In this document: in pieces, positions 14,166 to 25,734 of the stretch | Numbering within the stretch: position 1 is the first letter of the stretch | Layout of the letters: every line of letters starts with the position of its first letter | NCBI RefSeq assembly: GCF_031877795.1 | Contig: NC_133948.1 | Coordinates: forward strand, 16,012,948-16,076,947 | Direction of reading: 5' to 3' | Length of the DNA stretch: 64,000 nt | Source: Strix aluco | Taxonomy: Eukaryota; Chordata; Aves; Strigiformes; Strigidae | The notes under the pieces: generated by a model | What the model saw: the letters and a program-made list of their open reading frames with translations, nothing else | Told to the model about the DNA's origin: nothing | Database searches by the model: none | Made by a program: the position numbers and the translations under genes

Positions 14166-16281
14166 GCTTTTTAGGTTGGCTCCCCAGCACATTGTTTTTG
14201 ACCTGAGATCCCAGCCCAGACCTTGGCAGTCTTCCCAGTTCAGGTTTAATGGAGACTTTCCAGCAAGACATTTCACTTTTGACAAAAATAAACAAACAAG
14301 GCTGGCAAAAAAATATTTAATTTAGCAAATTCCCTGTTCAGCCTGTTGGCTGACTCCATCCCATCCAAAATCTACTTCTGTTCCTGCAAATAAAGCCTGC
14401 AGGCATCCTCCTTTGGCTAGCTACAGAGCTGCTTGTGCCTGTACTTCCAAGTGGGTAGAGCTATAGCAATTAGGCATCTGGTTCTTCTGAGCTGCTGGTA
14501 CCCCTGGGCTCCTGGGGGTAAGGATGCCCTGCTAAGCCTGTCTGCACAAGAATGATTTGAGCTTAGTCCTGGACTGCAGAGTCCACTTGGCCAAGAGGGA
14601 ACAACCTGGAGGTGATGGAGAAGGTCCCTTCAGGAGCAACCACTTGGCTGAGGGACATCCTGGGGAGCAGCAAACAGACTGTCCTTGCTCACCTCTCTGA
14701 ATACTTGCTGACTTCCAGGCACTGTGCTCCTGGTTTGAAGGACTCTGGCAAGAGAGGAAGGAGGCCCAGATGACACCAGCAGCACTGCTACAGTGGGATG
14801 AGGCCTTAGGGAGCCAGGGACTAGGAGCTACAGGTACCAGGCTGGTCCTTATTGTCATAAACACATCTGCAGGGCTGCTTCAGGTCATGTCAGCTCAAAC
14901 CAGTACCTGCTCCCTCCTGTGCCAGGGAGGGGGAGTCATGGAGAAAGTGCTTGTGCCAGCTGTCTTTGTGTCACCTGGAATAATCCCAGTGTCCCACTTA
15001 GAGCAGCTCCAGGTCCACATGTCTCTGCTGGAACAGGACACTGGGATGGCACTATGGGGATGTGGTGCTTCTTGCTTTGCCTGTGTTACTAACACCACAC
15101 TGCAGAAGTGCTATGAAAGCATCTTTCTTTCAGGCTCTTTATTAACTTTTTACATTTTCCTTATGTCAGACAATGAAAATCAATGCAGTCAGGTTTGTTC
15201 TTACTGGGAGCTGCTTCCTCTTTTAGTCCCTTCAAGCTCCAAATTGTAGTCTCATATGCAGCTGGAAAGATTTTCTCCTTTATGAGTGGCTCCCTACACT
15301 GGAATTTTGTCTGAACATTGTGGAGGCCTTTCCCAGCATCCAAGGAGGAAAAACAAATACCAAGAGCAATTTGGAAACACCTAAATGCACTGTGTTGGAA
15401 AGGGTGAAGTGCCAAAGCACTGTAATTTAAAATTGCAAAAGGCCTCAGGGAGGTTCAAGAAATGGAGGAGAGGGTAGACATGGAAATATCTAGAGAGCTA
15501 CATGGAGAACATAGAACAGAAGAGCAAGTAGTAAATACAGAGAAAAGAATGCCTCAAACACTGTTATCAAGGACTGGAACATGGGCACAGGACCGGACAT
15601 GCTTGGATTTGTGATTATCAGTGATGGGCATAACTTCTGTGCTGCCTGCTGCACTCAGCATGTGGTGGAAGAGCTTCTGCACTTCCTTCTGCCACCTACT
15701 ACTGCTGGGTCACCCACACTGACAGTACAGGTGATGGAAACATTTGGAGGGTCACTGTTTCGAGGAACTAGACCAGCCTTTCCTGAAACAGGCTCATGCT
15801 AATCTGTCTCCCCACTAGCACCAAAAAAAGGAATCTATTAGCAGAGTTTAGGCTAACTATATTTGGATAAGGAGAGGCAGTGTCAGTGGCCTGCTTTCTC
15901 TTTCCTCTCCAGGTCAGTCCTGCTCCTCATCCAGAGCATGCACATCTCCAAAATGTCACCTGCTCCAGCTGAGTCTGCTTTTCCATCAACAAAGGAGACA
16001 GATCAATTCCTTGCACAATCAAGTGAGGTACCTCCCTGCACAACATGGTTTCCCCCAGGTTTTGGAATGGCTAAAGCATCCCCGGCTGCCGAGTTGCTGT
16101 GCTCTCCCTGTTTCTAAGAACAGCCAGCGTGAAGAAACATCAAAGGGGACTTTCCAGTCTGCACTTCCTAAAACATAGCACTAGTCAACAGCAGATGGGA
16201 GCTGGCATTATTAAATATGCATAACCTCACGGATCACAAGGTAGCACTTAGCTATCCTCTAATTAAAAGGCAGCTGCTTCC

Positions 16282-16372
16282 TAATACAGTGGAAAAAGCC
16301 TGCTAGAAGACACTAGATTTTCCCTGCATGACTGATGATTGATGAAGAGCCTTGTAGCTCTTTCCTGTCCAG
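16282..16372 (+). repeat. Unclassified dispersed repeat, copy A
   Basis: About 90 bases that recur at 19,537-19,628. Both copies share CTAGAAGACACTAGATTTT followed by (T/C)CCTGCATGA, an ATACAGTGGAAAAA block before it and a CTTTCCTGT block after it. The family is not recognised; no CR1 3' tail is visible. Confidence 0.6.
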
Positions 16373-19255
16373 CTCAGAGATGCCAAAGGGACCCTTCAAC
16401 CTTCTTCATCTTCCTTCCAGAGCTGCTCAAGAGACCTTCCAACCAGTCAGAGAATTGGGCTCTCACTTGATTTGCTAAGCCAGTACTGAAAAGGTTAATG
16501 CTGAGAATAGGTGGAAGCACTTTTGGACATTCATGCCAGCTACAGAGCTGCTTCCTGAACAGAAGAGCTTGGAATGAATAAAAGAAATATTGTTGCACTG
16601 AATCAGTCCCTCTAGCAATGAGCTCTGGCTTCCCACTGGTTATTTTCATTAATTAATTACATTTGTATTCATGGAATATGCATGTGTCGTCCCAATCATG
16701 GTCCAAGATCCCACTATGCTGGGGTCTGAACAAACAGACAAAACGAGACAGCTCCTTCTCCAAAGAACTTCAAGTATGGAAAAAAGAGACGAGATGAATG
16801 CAGCCAGTGAGCTACTGGGTACAGTGAGATTGTCTTGGCCTGGACAGGGCTGTGATCTGAACATATTTTGGGGCACCGCTGTGGTACTGCATGCCAGTGT
16901 GATGCCAAAGGTGCCTTTTGCATCATCCCCATATGCCTGGAATACAGAAAGCCTAAGTGGATCCTCAAAGTGATATTCCTCTAGAGGACATGGGCTCAAC
17001 TGGGAGAGACAGGGCTTTCCCCCCATGCTAGCACCCTCTTTTTCCTGCAGAAAGCAGGTGGTGAAGGAAACGTTGCACCAGCTTTTAGGACCTTGGCACC
17101 TAAGTGCTGACCAGAGCCCAGGGGTGCTACCCAGAACATCCCTCCTTGCCCCCCACCAACGAGCCTTCCAGAGGACAGAGCAGGTTTGAGACCCTATGGG
17201 AGGGAACTGCATACAGGTTCTCATGCTCAGCACTATCCTCTACGGCATTGTAGGATCAAAGAGACACTGACTCACAGCCAGCAAGATGCAGATTGCATGT
17301 TAAGTGGCTGCATACAGCTCCCAAATGAAGCTTCCTCTTAACAAGAACGGAGTCATTAGGGATGAACCAGTTATTTATGCTACAGAAGAACAGAAACGAT
17401 GCTGAGATAATATTCAGAGGTGCTTCCCATTCTAGCAATAATGAATCACAGTCTCTCCCCTGCCTTCCACTTTTTTGCCCCAGTTGCCAGCCCATAGCTG
17501 AGAACCTTTTCTGGTGGCCAGTGAAGCTATTGTGCCCCACTGCCGTCTTCCACCAGCCATGAAATAATGCCTAAAAACCAGGAATGGGAAGAGAGGGACA
17601 GGGAGAAAAAAAAAAAAAAAATCAACCTTGAATCATATATATTTTTAATGTGAAAAATTAAGAAGCAAACAATCCCTGGATCTATTTCAAAGTCAATGGG
17701 ATGAAAAGAATTTGCAGTCTTTTTTCTTGCCTTCCTATTTATACTATTTCAGCTAAATCAAGGGATAAATTCTGACCAGTATCTCCCAGCGCCACACAGC
17801 CTTCACGGGTAATCACAGGCACCCAGGAGTGTGTGAGGTACTTAAGGTAAAGCACAGCTAAAGGCTTTACAGGAGCAAGGCCTGAGCTTGTTAGTAGATC
17901 TCAGATATGAGCACTGTATGTGAGGCAGAGAGAGCTACAGTGATTTTTGCATAATCCCTCCCAAGGATGTGAGCTACTAAATCTGCAAATATTTGTCAAA
18001 GGTAAACAAAGAGAAAAGGGTTACTTAAGATGAAATCATGCACAGTGAGGAGCCATCCTGGAATGAACTTAAGACGGAAAATAGGCTGAAGCATGGATTA
18101 GAGCCTGCTGCAGAGCAGGCTGGGATCTCAACCGCAACACTCATCCCTGATGGGGATCCCATGTGGAATAAGCTGTATTTCTCTGGTAGCTCCTGTGATG
18201 ACCAGGGGAGTCCTATCCCTTTACACATGGGGGTGTCGCCCACCTGGGCAAAAGCTGTAAGATGGAAAGCCAGGTCTTCTGTCTCCCTGTTCACAGCTGG
18301 CCAGTTCAGAAGGGCTGGACAGACAAACAAAATAATAAAAAAAGGATGAGGCTGCCTAGGTAGACAGCAAGGCACTGGGAGATGAAACCCTTGGGCCACC
18401 AAGTCATCACCATAGGAGTAGAGGGAACAGTGCTAAATTCCCAGATCAAATCAACTTTTCTAACTGTAATAGCAAGCTGATACACATCCCCTTGCTTTGT
18501 ACATGTAGGCGATCTTGCATGTTTCCATCTCCACCAGGTTCCCTTTACCATTCCCACCAGGTTACGGTTCAAATACACTCACTGATCTCCCAGCAGTAAT
18601 CCAGGGTGCATCATATGTGTCTTGACCAGCTTCCCTGCACCCAGAGAAAGGAGAAAAGACATGGAATTTATGAGTAACCTTTTTGTTTTTCTCCTGTGAA
18701 CTGTTTTCAACATTTAGAAATCATTTGAATATTATGCAAATTGAAGTGACTTGGCTTCTAAATATCATGAAAAATGCCCACTCCGGCAGTCTGTGCCATA
18801 TGGAAATTACCTCTGCTGAGATGTTGTGAAATAAATCACCATTAAGGGAAGGATGGATTGGCCAAAAGCGAACAGCTGACGTGTGAGAAGCAAGGTTTGT
18901 GGTTAACTCGTTCAGCCTGCCGGTCGCTGAGACCCCCCAGGACAGCTCCTGCTCGGCGGAGGACAGGGTGCTCACAATGCAGAAGGGCACCACTCCACCA
19001 TGGGCAGGCAGGTTGCCTCTGTGCTTTCCAGGCTGCCAGTTTGAAGACAGGTCATGGGAAGTTGCTGGTTCACTTCCATTTCAGCAAACTGTGTGACTTC
19101 AGCATGAGATGCTCGGGAAATGATTCAGCTGGAACTGCTAAATGAGCTGATGTGCTGGGCACCAAGTCAATCTCCTCGAGAAACAAAAAGATGGTGGTGG
19201 TCAAACTGCAGCCTGGCGTCATGAGCACAGATGATGATTGCTCCCAGCCCTGCAG

Positions 19256-19335
19256 CATCCATCCATCCATCCATCCATCCATCCATCCATCCATCCATCC
19301 ATCCTTCCATCCATCTATCCTTCCTTCCATCGATC
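19256..19335 (+). repeat. CATC microsatellite
   Basis: A nearly perfect (CATC)n run from 19,256 to about 19,304, then decayed units with CTTC and TATC variants to 19,335. It is followed at 19,344-19,359 by a short ACAG run. Confidence 0.95.
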
Positions 19336-19536
19336 CGCAACTGCAGACAGACAGACAGATGTTGCCCATGCCCACAGCCTAGCAGGGTAAATGAGACCCA
19401 GAGGGGAGGATGCAGCTATAAGTGGTAATAGCTACGAGGAGATTGAGAGAGAGTACAGAGAGCCTCACGAGTCCACACTAACACGAATCAAGGCAGGAGC
19501 AGGAGAAATGTGGCCAGACTTGGTGCAGCCGATTCC

Positions 19537-19628
19537 AAATACAGTGGAAAAAAACCCGCTAGAAGACACTAGATTTTTCCTGCATGATGGAGAGAACAGA
19601 GGAGGAACCCTGTGGTCCTTTCCTGTGG
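19537..19628 (+). repeat. Unclassified dispersed repeat, copy B
   Basis: Partner of the repeat at 16,282-16,372, same orientation, 3.25 kb apart. AATACAGTGGAAAAA, CTAGAAGACACTAGATTTTT and TCCTTTCCTGTGG keep the same order and spacing. The two copies differ mainly in the middle of their right halves. Confidence 0.6.
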
Positions 19629-22600
19629 AAAGGGCTGGGGGATCCAAACCTTGAGGCTGCCTGCCTACAGAGTGGGGTGTGGTGAAGCACATGGTAAGTG
19701 GGACGACTCATGCTTGTTTTTATCAGGGAGAATAAATTTATCTGTATAGCCCCTCTGCATTTGAAGTAAACATTCTAGGAATAATCTACTACAGAAATAA
19801 TTAACTCTCTCAGTTCTATAGATCCATTAAGATCTTCCACAAGCTCAGAGGGATTCCAATTTTTTTAGAAACGGGTAAAAACTGTGGTATTTACATACAT
19901 GGGATAGAATCACCAGCTTGGTCTGTGCATGGTAAGTGAGCTATAAACAAAATGAAAGCTGATCACAGGTCACAAGTAAGGGATTGGTTTTGGTTTTGCT
20001 GAAACTGCCCAAAGGACTCTAGGCTTGGGTAAGCTGGATCTGGGAAAATGGCTCAGGAGAAAGAAAAGAAGATGGTTTGGAGGGTAGGAGAACAGAAAGA
20101 GTGGGTGTCTCAGAAGCTGAAGACAGACAGACAGAAAAACCTGTGGCCCAGCTGCAGGTCCTCTGTGAAGCTAAATGCCCCAATGTGTACTGAGGCAGTC
20201 GTACACGGTGGGAAGGCCTTTGTCCCTGTCCTCTGTGCAGGAATGACAAATGAGAAATGGTGCAAAGAGACTTTGGACAGCAGAAGGCAGATATGGCTTC
20301 AGGAAGATATGCCCACAGGGGTGAAATATTCTCAGCAGGTATGGGAAGAGACACAGAATCCAGGTGATAGGGAGGGCCTTTGGAACTAATGTTTCTTTCA
20401 AGGGAAGGAGAGGTTCGGATGGACTGCCCCTCTTCATGGGTTACCTACCCTCAGAAGAACCCCTGGTAAAAGCATCTCATGATAGCAGAAATTCAGGAGC
20501 TCAGCAGACAAGCAATGGTTGGAGAGGTTTGCAGACAACCAGTGCTAAAACTGGAAGCTGTGCAATGCTGTGACCACTGCCTGTGCCTCAACAGTGGTCA
20601 GATAAATGGAACTAAATGTGGAGCAGTGAGCAGGGCTGAAGGTCTCCTGAGATGGGCTAGCATCAGTGGGTGAGCCAGGGTGCCCTATAGCTGCAATCCC
20701 TGGCCTCAGTGCCACCACTGATGTGCAAATGTAATGGCAAGTGCTCATGGTTCTGGGCAGCACTGCCAGGCTTTTCTCTGGGGCTGGCAAAGCTTTTTGA
20801 AGTTAGGAAGTGCTCAGTAAATGCTGAGGATTATCAGGCAGGTATTTCTGCGCTTATTTGGTAATGAAAAGCTTTGCATTCCCCTGTAACTGGAAGCCCC
20901 TTTGATGCAGAGGACAACACTGATTCTCTGCTTCATTAAATCCCATTATAAACATCCCCCTGCTCTGCTTAGCAGCTGACTCCGACTGAAATTCAGTCTG
21001 CCCAAACCATCAGTGGAACTGAACCCCCACCACCACCCTTCCCTGTCTCCAAGTCATGAGCTGTATTTTCTGCAGTACCGTTTTACCGGGAAAGGCAGAG
21101 CAGAAGCCTCCCTGGAGAGCCCACCTAGCCAGATGCCTTTCCCCCGCCCAACAAGCAGCAGGACGCTAAATTGACTGCAAGCAGTGAATCAGAAATTGCT
21201 CTTTATCCCATGGGAATTCTCCTCCCTCCTGACACTGGCTGGGTGAAAACAGCCCTTCCCAACTCCACCACGACCCAGGGATTAGAGCAAAATAGAGAGG
21301 TGCAAGAAGAGAGGGACTCTGGAGTCTATTTTCTCTCCCTTTTCTGCCCCCACAACATCCAGCAGGCAATATTGCCTTATAAGGCAGAATTTCTGACGCA
21401 CTGGGAAGGGGAAAGGTTTATTTTGAGGTTTCCAGCAATGGTGTGAAATTCAAATCTCATTCAATAGCAGCTGACTTGCTCAAGTATTAATTGATTTTGC
21501 TGCAAGGCTCCCTTGTGCTTCCTTGCTGCCTTTCCCCCCTCCTATTCATGATGTGCGTGCCTACTGTATTTTGCTGTCATTTCTGAGCAAACTCTGTCCC
21601 AAGACCCCAGAACTTCCCCTGCTCTCCTCCTCCCTGCTCCTTTCACCAGCTGGTTCCTCTCTTCTCTTTTATGTCTCACTTGTGCCTTCACTGCTGTACC
21701 TTCTCTGTCCTTTCCTGTTGCTCACCTGAGGTGGCATCTCTGCCTTGCATCTCCCATTTTGTCTGGAGAGTCTTGGCTTTCTCACTTGTCGACTTTCCAC
21801 CCTGCTCCCAGCATATGAGACAGGTTCTTCAAATTGTCTTTGCTACACCGCCCACCAGAACAGAGTCAGACCATATTGGCAGGTCAAAGAGCAAGTAATC
21901 CTGAAAAGGCAGTAAAACAAGTTGTCTGGTAAATCATAAAGCCATGATGAAGCTTACTCTGCAGCTGTTTCATCTTCACACGCCTCATTCGCTTCCTCCC
22001 CTTGCCTGTTGACTTATACATTAAACAAGTTCCTCGGGAATGGAGCTCCAGAGCTGCTGAAACATTGAATGAGACCCTGCAGTTGTCCACAGGCTGCTGA
22101 GAATCTGCAAGTCGTACACTCACACAGCCCTTTCCCAATGCTGGAGCATGGTGCATCTTCTGCCCTGTGGCTTCAGCCTTGCCATGTGCAACCACTGCCT
22201 CCTGCACGCATGACGAAAAGCTAGGGGAGACCCACCACTGTGTGTGAGTCCATCAGGACTTGCCTGGCACAAAGGGTCCTCAGGACTTTTGGGTTTTTAG
22301 GCAGTACCAACTTTAGAGAAAAACACAGCCTAAAGAGGCAGAAGCAGCTAGGGAAATCTTGCTTTCAGGGCTCGTTGAGTGATGGGTTTCCTCTGAATGA
22401 AAATGTCGATGGAAAGTAATTTTAATGTTTCCCTAAGCATTTTCTATTCTTCATTAAAAAATTAAAAAGGGGGGTTTATCTGAAACGTTTTTGTTAAAAG
22501 TTCAACAGTCTGCACAAGGAGAAACTTTTTTTTTAAAAAAAAAGTAGTTTAGTAAAAAATATTCAATTCTCCATCAAAATATAGCTTAACTGGGGAAATA

Positions 22601-22980
22601 TTAACCAGCTGTAACAATATTGGATCAGGAGGGAAATAGCTGCAGATAGAATCTTATTTCTTGGAGCTGACTTTTCATCAAAACTCTGAAGTTTTTTCTG
22701 CCTAAAAATTTCAATTGAAAATGTGATTTTGTATCCCCAGAGGAATCAGGTACTTTCTGAAATCAATTTGGTTTAGTCAAGAATCCAACTTTCCATCCAG
22801 AAAGAGTTTGGGCATAAAATGCTTGCCTTTCTCTCCACATTTCAAGTGACACCCTTTTCCCCTCCCCCCAAATCCTTCTCCTGCACATCACAGAAATTGC
22901 TGTTGAATTTGTTCTGAAATACTTGTAGTCCCTGAAGAGGTCATTAAGCAGTTCTTGGTCTTTATCCCCTCCTAGCTGGG

Positions 22981-23015
22981 TTTTTTTTTTTTCTTTTCTT
23001 TTTTTTTCTTTTCTG
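22981..23015 (+). repeat. T-rich pyrimidine tract
   Basis: Runs of T separated by single C bases. Simple low-complexity sequence with no splice site or exon after it. Confidence 0.8.
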
Positions 23016-24779
23016 AGCATGATAAAAGTCTTACCTGCATGGACTGCAGTTAGGCACATGGACTTCCCATATTTACTGGGACTTGAGCTATAACGAGTGC
23101 AATAGTCTCCCTCAAATATTGATCATTATCAAATTAGTTGCATATTAATGGAACAGGCCTGAAGGAACTGTTTTCGCTATAAATCTGTGGGCACTGTTCT
23201 GTGTACAGAATAATTGATGGCATGTTATAAATGTTTAATTAGCATGACTTTGCGATGGTGCATTACAACGCATGAGCTGTGCTAGTTATTCCGAGTGAAT
23301 GCCTGTTAAACACCAGATCACTTTGCACTATGGATACCATCAAGAGAGAAGCATAAACACGTTTTAGGCTTTTCAGAGGTTTCCCTGATCCTGCATCTGA
23401 GTCTGTCCCTATTCTCATAATACCCAGGCTGTGTTCCCGGGACACCAAGGCAATGGACAAAGATGCCCTTAGCAGTCCAAAGGAAGAATCCATGTGGATT
23501 CTCCACATGCAATATTTCAGGTTTCCTTCACATCAAAGGGACTGTTTGCTCATTTCTTAATTTGATTTTTTCCAAGAGCAAAATCATCCCCACTTTGTGA
23601 TCATAAGGGAGGTAGCTGATGCTGAGGAAAATGTTGACACTTCCATGCTGCCACCAAAAGCTTTACAAAGAAGCCCTGCCAAAGGCAAAGATCTGGTCAG
23701 CTGAGAACCCCTTGCCCTGCACAGAGGGTTTTGGCCTCAGGCTTCATGTACAGGGGCTCCAATACAAATTTATAATTGGAGAATTAGGTGCCGCATGAGC
23801 AAAAGGCAAATAGCAAATGCCTATTTCGCAAGGTCTTAAAAGCACTGGAGAGGTGGATTCATATAAAAGATAATGAACCATGGTATATTTGTTACAAAGC
23901 TAAGCAGCTAATCTGACATCCCCACGAAGCGACTGCTGTGTTTGCTACTGCTGCTGACGGGGTAATGTGCTGTGTTTGCTAATGAGATTCTGTATCAGGG
24001 TGTTTAGCAGGAATCCCATTCAGCACAAGTTCAATTTGAATGAGTGTCAGTCCCTAGAAGACCCTGACTGCTATCATGAGTAGAAATAGTAGTCGTAGTA
24101 CTGTGTGGTGCCATGTGCCCCAGCTATGCACCAGGATCATGGTGCTACACAGCATACAAAGATAATGGCAGTGGAAACATCACAGTTTGAACATCTCAGC
24201 ACCTTAGTGCTGGGGTTTGCCCATGTCCTCTGGCTTTGATTGCACTGACTGTCATAGATGCCCTGGGGCTTGGAAAGAAAAATATCTCTTATATTTGTAA
24301 AGTTGAGCTGAGGGATTGGCAGTGACCTTTGTGAAACTACCACTTCTGCGTGACCATCACCTCCCACCTGATACACTGGGACCATAAGATGAGTATGCCT
24401 GTAAAACCTGTTGGTGATGGAGCCAAAGCAAGAACACGCCTAGTACCAGAAAAAATCAGAATTTGCTTGCTTTGCCTTCCCATGCCATACCCATGCAGCT
24501 GAATCACAGAAAGGGTCTTCCCAGACTGCATGACTCCAGAGCTGCCACATGGCTGCATCCTATTTAGCTTATCCTGCTTGAAGGAAGAACTAGTGACTCA
24601 TGTCTCAAGCCTATGTGTTTTCCTTTGCTATGAAGAGTGTTCCTGGATGACTCAGATACATGTATCTTTGCTGGAGCCATCTTCAGGTAGGGAGCTGGAT
24701 CCCATCTTCAGTGCTTCTGTCTCCATGGAATTTTGGATTTGCCACACTTTCAAGCATGACAGCTCCAGGCACCTCTGCT

Positions 24780-24805
24780 AAAAAAAAAAAAAATAAAAAA
24801 AAAAA
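24780..24805 (+). repeat. A-rich tract
   Basis: Fourteen A, one T, eleven A, about 80 bases left of the 3' end of the minus-strand CR1. CR1 elements do not carry poly(A) tails, so this is not that element's tail. Confidence 0.85.
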
Positions 24806-24882
24806 TAGAGAAAGAAAACATTGAGATTACCATATACAGTTTGGACTAATCCTGCCCAAGAACCCCTGGTGGCAATGAACGT

Positions 24883-25716
24883 TCACAGAATCACAGAATC
24901 ATCTAGGTTGGAAAGGACCTTGAAGATCATCTAGTCCAACCATTAACGTAGCATTGGCAGTTACCAACTACACCGGATCCCTCAGCGCCATGTCAACCTG
25001 ACTCTTAAACACCTCCAGGGATGGGGACTCCACCACCTCCCTGGGCAGCCCATTCCAACGCCTGACTACCTGTTCTGGAAAGAAACGCTTCCTAATATCC
25101 AGTCTAAACCTTCCCTGGCACAACTTGAGGCCATTACCTCTTGTCTTATCACTCAATACTTGGTTAAAGAGGCTCATCCCCAGCTCTCTGCACCCTCCTT
25201 TCAGGGAGTTGTAGAGGGCAATGAGGTCTCCCCTCAGCCTCCTCTTCTCCACACTAAACCCCCCCAGTTCCCTCAGCCGCTCCCCATCAGACCTGTGCTC
25301 CAGACCCTGCACCAGCTCCGTTGCCCTTCTCTGGACACGCTCGAGTCATTCAATGGCCTTTTTGGAGTGAGGGGCCCAAAACTGAACCCACTCATCGAGG
25401 GGCGGCCTCACCAGTGCCGAGTCATGGGGCAAGATCCCTTCCCTGTCCCTGCTGGCCACGCTAGTGCTGATACAAGCCAGGATGCCATTGGCCTTCTTGG
25501 CCACCTGGGCACACTGCTGGCTCCTGTTCAGCCGGCTGTCAATCAACACCCCCAGGTCCCTCTCTGACTGGCAGCTCTCCAGCCACTCCTCCCCAAGCCT
25601 GTAGCGCTGCTGGGGGTTGTTGTGACCCAAGTGCAGCACCCGGCATTTGGCCTTAGTGAAGCTCATCCAGTTGGCCTCAGCCCATCGCTCCAGCCTGGCC
25701 AGATCTCTCTGCATTC
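24883..25716 (-). mobile_element. CR1 LINE, 3' fragment of a different subfamily
   Basis: The minus strand reads a CR1 ORF2 C-terminus in two pieces: 25,714-25,346 (blocks such as [18 protein letters not shown]) and 25,312-24,968 ([38 protein letters not shown]). The 3' end, seen on the plus strand as CACAGAATCACAGAATCATC (24,884-24,903), is the canonical avian CR1 tail. Few disruptions remain, suggesting a younger insertion than its neighbours. The 5' truncation point is near 25,716, where homology stops abruptly. Confidence 0.93.
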
Positions 25717-25734
25717 AACTTCATCCCCACTCTA

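Larger units (their letters stand above)
9946..24779. other. Non-coding stretch with scattered repeats
   Basis: It holds the MIR-like relic at 14,066, the paired unclassified repeats, the CATC microsatellite, and homopolymers such as T19 at 13,930-13,948 and A16 at 17,606-17,621. AT-rich, motif-dense blocks at 18,690-18,860, 20,820-20,960, 23,060-23,300 and 23,870-24,060 look like candidate conserved non-coding DNA. No gene was recognised. Confidence 0.6.

Noticed and set aside
14770-15249. Open frame of 159 residues on the plus strand
   Set aside because: Low-complexity hydrophobic composition, no recognised domain, no splice or promoter context; length is within chance for a 64-kb window.
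16649-17233. Open frame of 194 residues on the minus strand
   Set aside because: The longest non-repeat frame outside RTN4R, but its sequence shows no domain, periodicity or family resemblance, and other frames overlap it on both strands.
19152-19428. Frames encoding repeated HPSI or DGWM units
   Set aside because: These are direct translations of the CATC microsatellite.
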